Positions 22,198-22,804 of a DNA stretch of 22,804 nucleotides are shown here, in pieces. The notes under the pieces were generated by a model. That model had not been told where the DNA came from. It was given only the letters and a program-made list of their open reading frames with translations, and did no database searches. The stretch spans positions 1 to 22,804 of the forward strand of contig RFKA01000014.1 of assembly GCA_003694385.1 (NCBI GenBank), read 5' to 3'. Source of the DNA: Candidatus Woesearchaeota archaeon. Lineage in GTDB: Archaea > Nanobdellota > Nanobdellia > Woesearchaeales > UBA525. Position 1 is the first letter of the stretch. Every line of letters starts with the position of its first letter. A program made the position numbers and the translations under genes.

Positions 22198-22804
22198 GTG
22201 GTTGCCTCCCGCACTGCTGTAGCGATGCGTTCAAGTTGTTTGTGGGTGAGCCCTGGGTGAACAGGAAGAGAGAGAACCTCTGCTGCGGCGCGTTCAGCCT
22301 CTGGGAATGCTCCCTCACGATAACCGAGGGATGCAAAATGGGGGTGGAGGTGAAGTGGTTTAGGGTAGAAAATGGCTGACTCAACACCGCGCTGCTCGAG
22401 GTGACGTCGAAGCTCATCCCTCGTGCAGGCGCAGGCCTTCGTGACGCGAATCGTGTATTGGTGGAATGCGTGCTGTGAATCTCCAAGTATCACAGGGAGT
22501 TTGAGTCCAGGGATGCCCGCGAGTGCTGAAGTGAGGAAGGCTGCGTGTGCTTGGCGTCGTCGGGTCCAGTCAGCAAGGTGCTTTAATTGTTCAATCCCGA
22601 GAGCGGCTTGGAGGTCTGTCATTCGGTAATTGTAGCCCATTGTTTCATAGAGATACTGAGTTCCTTGGCCGTGATGTCTGAAACGTCGTGCTCGCGCAGC
22701 CACAGTCTCGTCGTTCGTCGTGAGCATTCCTCCTTCACCCGTCGTGATGTTCTTCGTCGCGTAGAAGCTGAAAGCACCAATCGTGCCTAGCGAGCCTGCT
22801 GGTA
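22191..22804 (-). CDS. DegT/DnrJ/EryC1/StrS aminotransferase (WbpE-like), cut by window edge
   Basis: Only the C-terminal ~203 codons are in the window; the N-terminus lies beyond 22804. The open frame continues to the edge without a stop. The PLP-binding Lys is visible in 'FSFYATKNITTGEGGM', followed by 'GYNYRMTDLQAALGIEQL' and 'FHQYTIRV', and later 'YPKPLHLHPHFASLGYREGA', a phrase typical of the WbpE/ArnB-type sugar aminotransferases. With the downstream 3-dehydrogenase-like and 6-dehydrogenase genes, the likely reaction is transamination of a UDP-3-keto-GlcNAc uronate to the 3-amino sugar. It differs from the second family member in the operon (17105-18220) in the residues around the active-site Lys. 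No N-acetyltransferase partner is in view. Confidence 0.88.
   Translation of the reverse strand, partial: PAGSLGTIGAFSFYATKNITTGEGGMLTTNDETVAARARRFRHHGQGTQYLYETMGYNYRMTDLQAALGIEQLKHLADWTRRRQAHAAFLTSALAGIPGLKLPVILGDSQHAFHQYTIRVTKACACTRDELRRHLEQRGVESAIFYPKPLHLHPHFASLGYREGAFPEAERAAAEVLSLPVHPGLTHKQLERIATAVREATTC

Noticed and set aside
22191..22727. A complete small protein starting at ATG 22727
   Set aside because: The open frame runs to the window edge and includes the PLP-Lys motif upstream of that ATG, so it is the C-terminal part of a full aminotransferase.
1..22804. CRISPR arrays, tRNA or rRNA genes, insertion sequences
   Set aside because: I saw no regularly spaced repeats of CRISPR length, no transposase, and no tRNA or rRNA signature. 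The only repeats are short 11- and 15-bp tandem units and the GT4 30-bp pair.

Overview
The window reads as archaeal chromosome. It encodes an AglB/STT3 oligosaccharyltransferase. Several genes have a TATA box whose centre lies 26-28 bases before the start codon, as expected for leaderless archaeal transcripts. The surface proteins carry a signal peptide and one C-terminal membrane anchor. The long polar insert after the first membrane helix of AglB, and the TSP3/Ig-like surface proteins, recall DPANN archaea (Woesearchaeota-like). That lineage call is an inference from memory, not something the sequence proves. Coding density is very high: most neighbouring genes touch or overlap, and no gene-free stretch exceeds 300 bases.

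Layout. Positions 11-3115 hold two paralogous membrane-anchored surface proteins, both on the minus strand. Between them lies an unrecognised plus-strand gene (1165-2001). Positions 3296-10361 hold a glycosylation core: a GalE-like epimerase, a dolichol-phosphate-type GT2 glycosyltransferase, AglB, and a divergently transcribed fusion of two GT4 glycosyltransferases. Positions 10358-22804 hold one minus-strand run of twelve genes joined by overlaps or gaps of 0-2 bases. In transcription order it encodes: a DegT-type aminotransferase (cut by the window edge), a Gfo/Idh/MocA dehydrogenase, a UDP-sugar 6-dehydrogenase, a second epimerase, a methyltransferase, a second DegT aminotransferase, a WbmS-like deacetylase, a second methyltransferase, a NodB-like deacetylase, a beta-propeller protein, a GT-C-like membrane protein and an AsnB-type amidotransferase. 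Its promoter lies beyond the right edge.

How the genes may work together. The dehydrogenase, oxidoreductase and aminotransferase at the right edge match the WbpA/WbpB/WbpE logic for making a 2,3-diamino uronic acid on UDP. The epimerases and second aminotransferase would supply further sugars. The GT4 fusion and GT2 enzyme would assemble them on a polyprenyl/dolichol carrier, and AglB would transfer the glycan to asparagine. The methyltransferases, two deacetylase-fold proteins and AsnB-like protein are plausible tailoring enzymes for methyl, de-N-acetyl and carboxamide groups. The beta-propeller protein and GT-C-like protein are the least explained parts and the best candidates for new biology.
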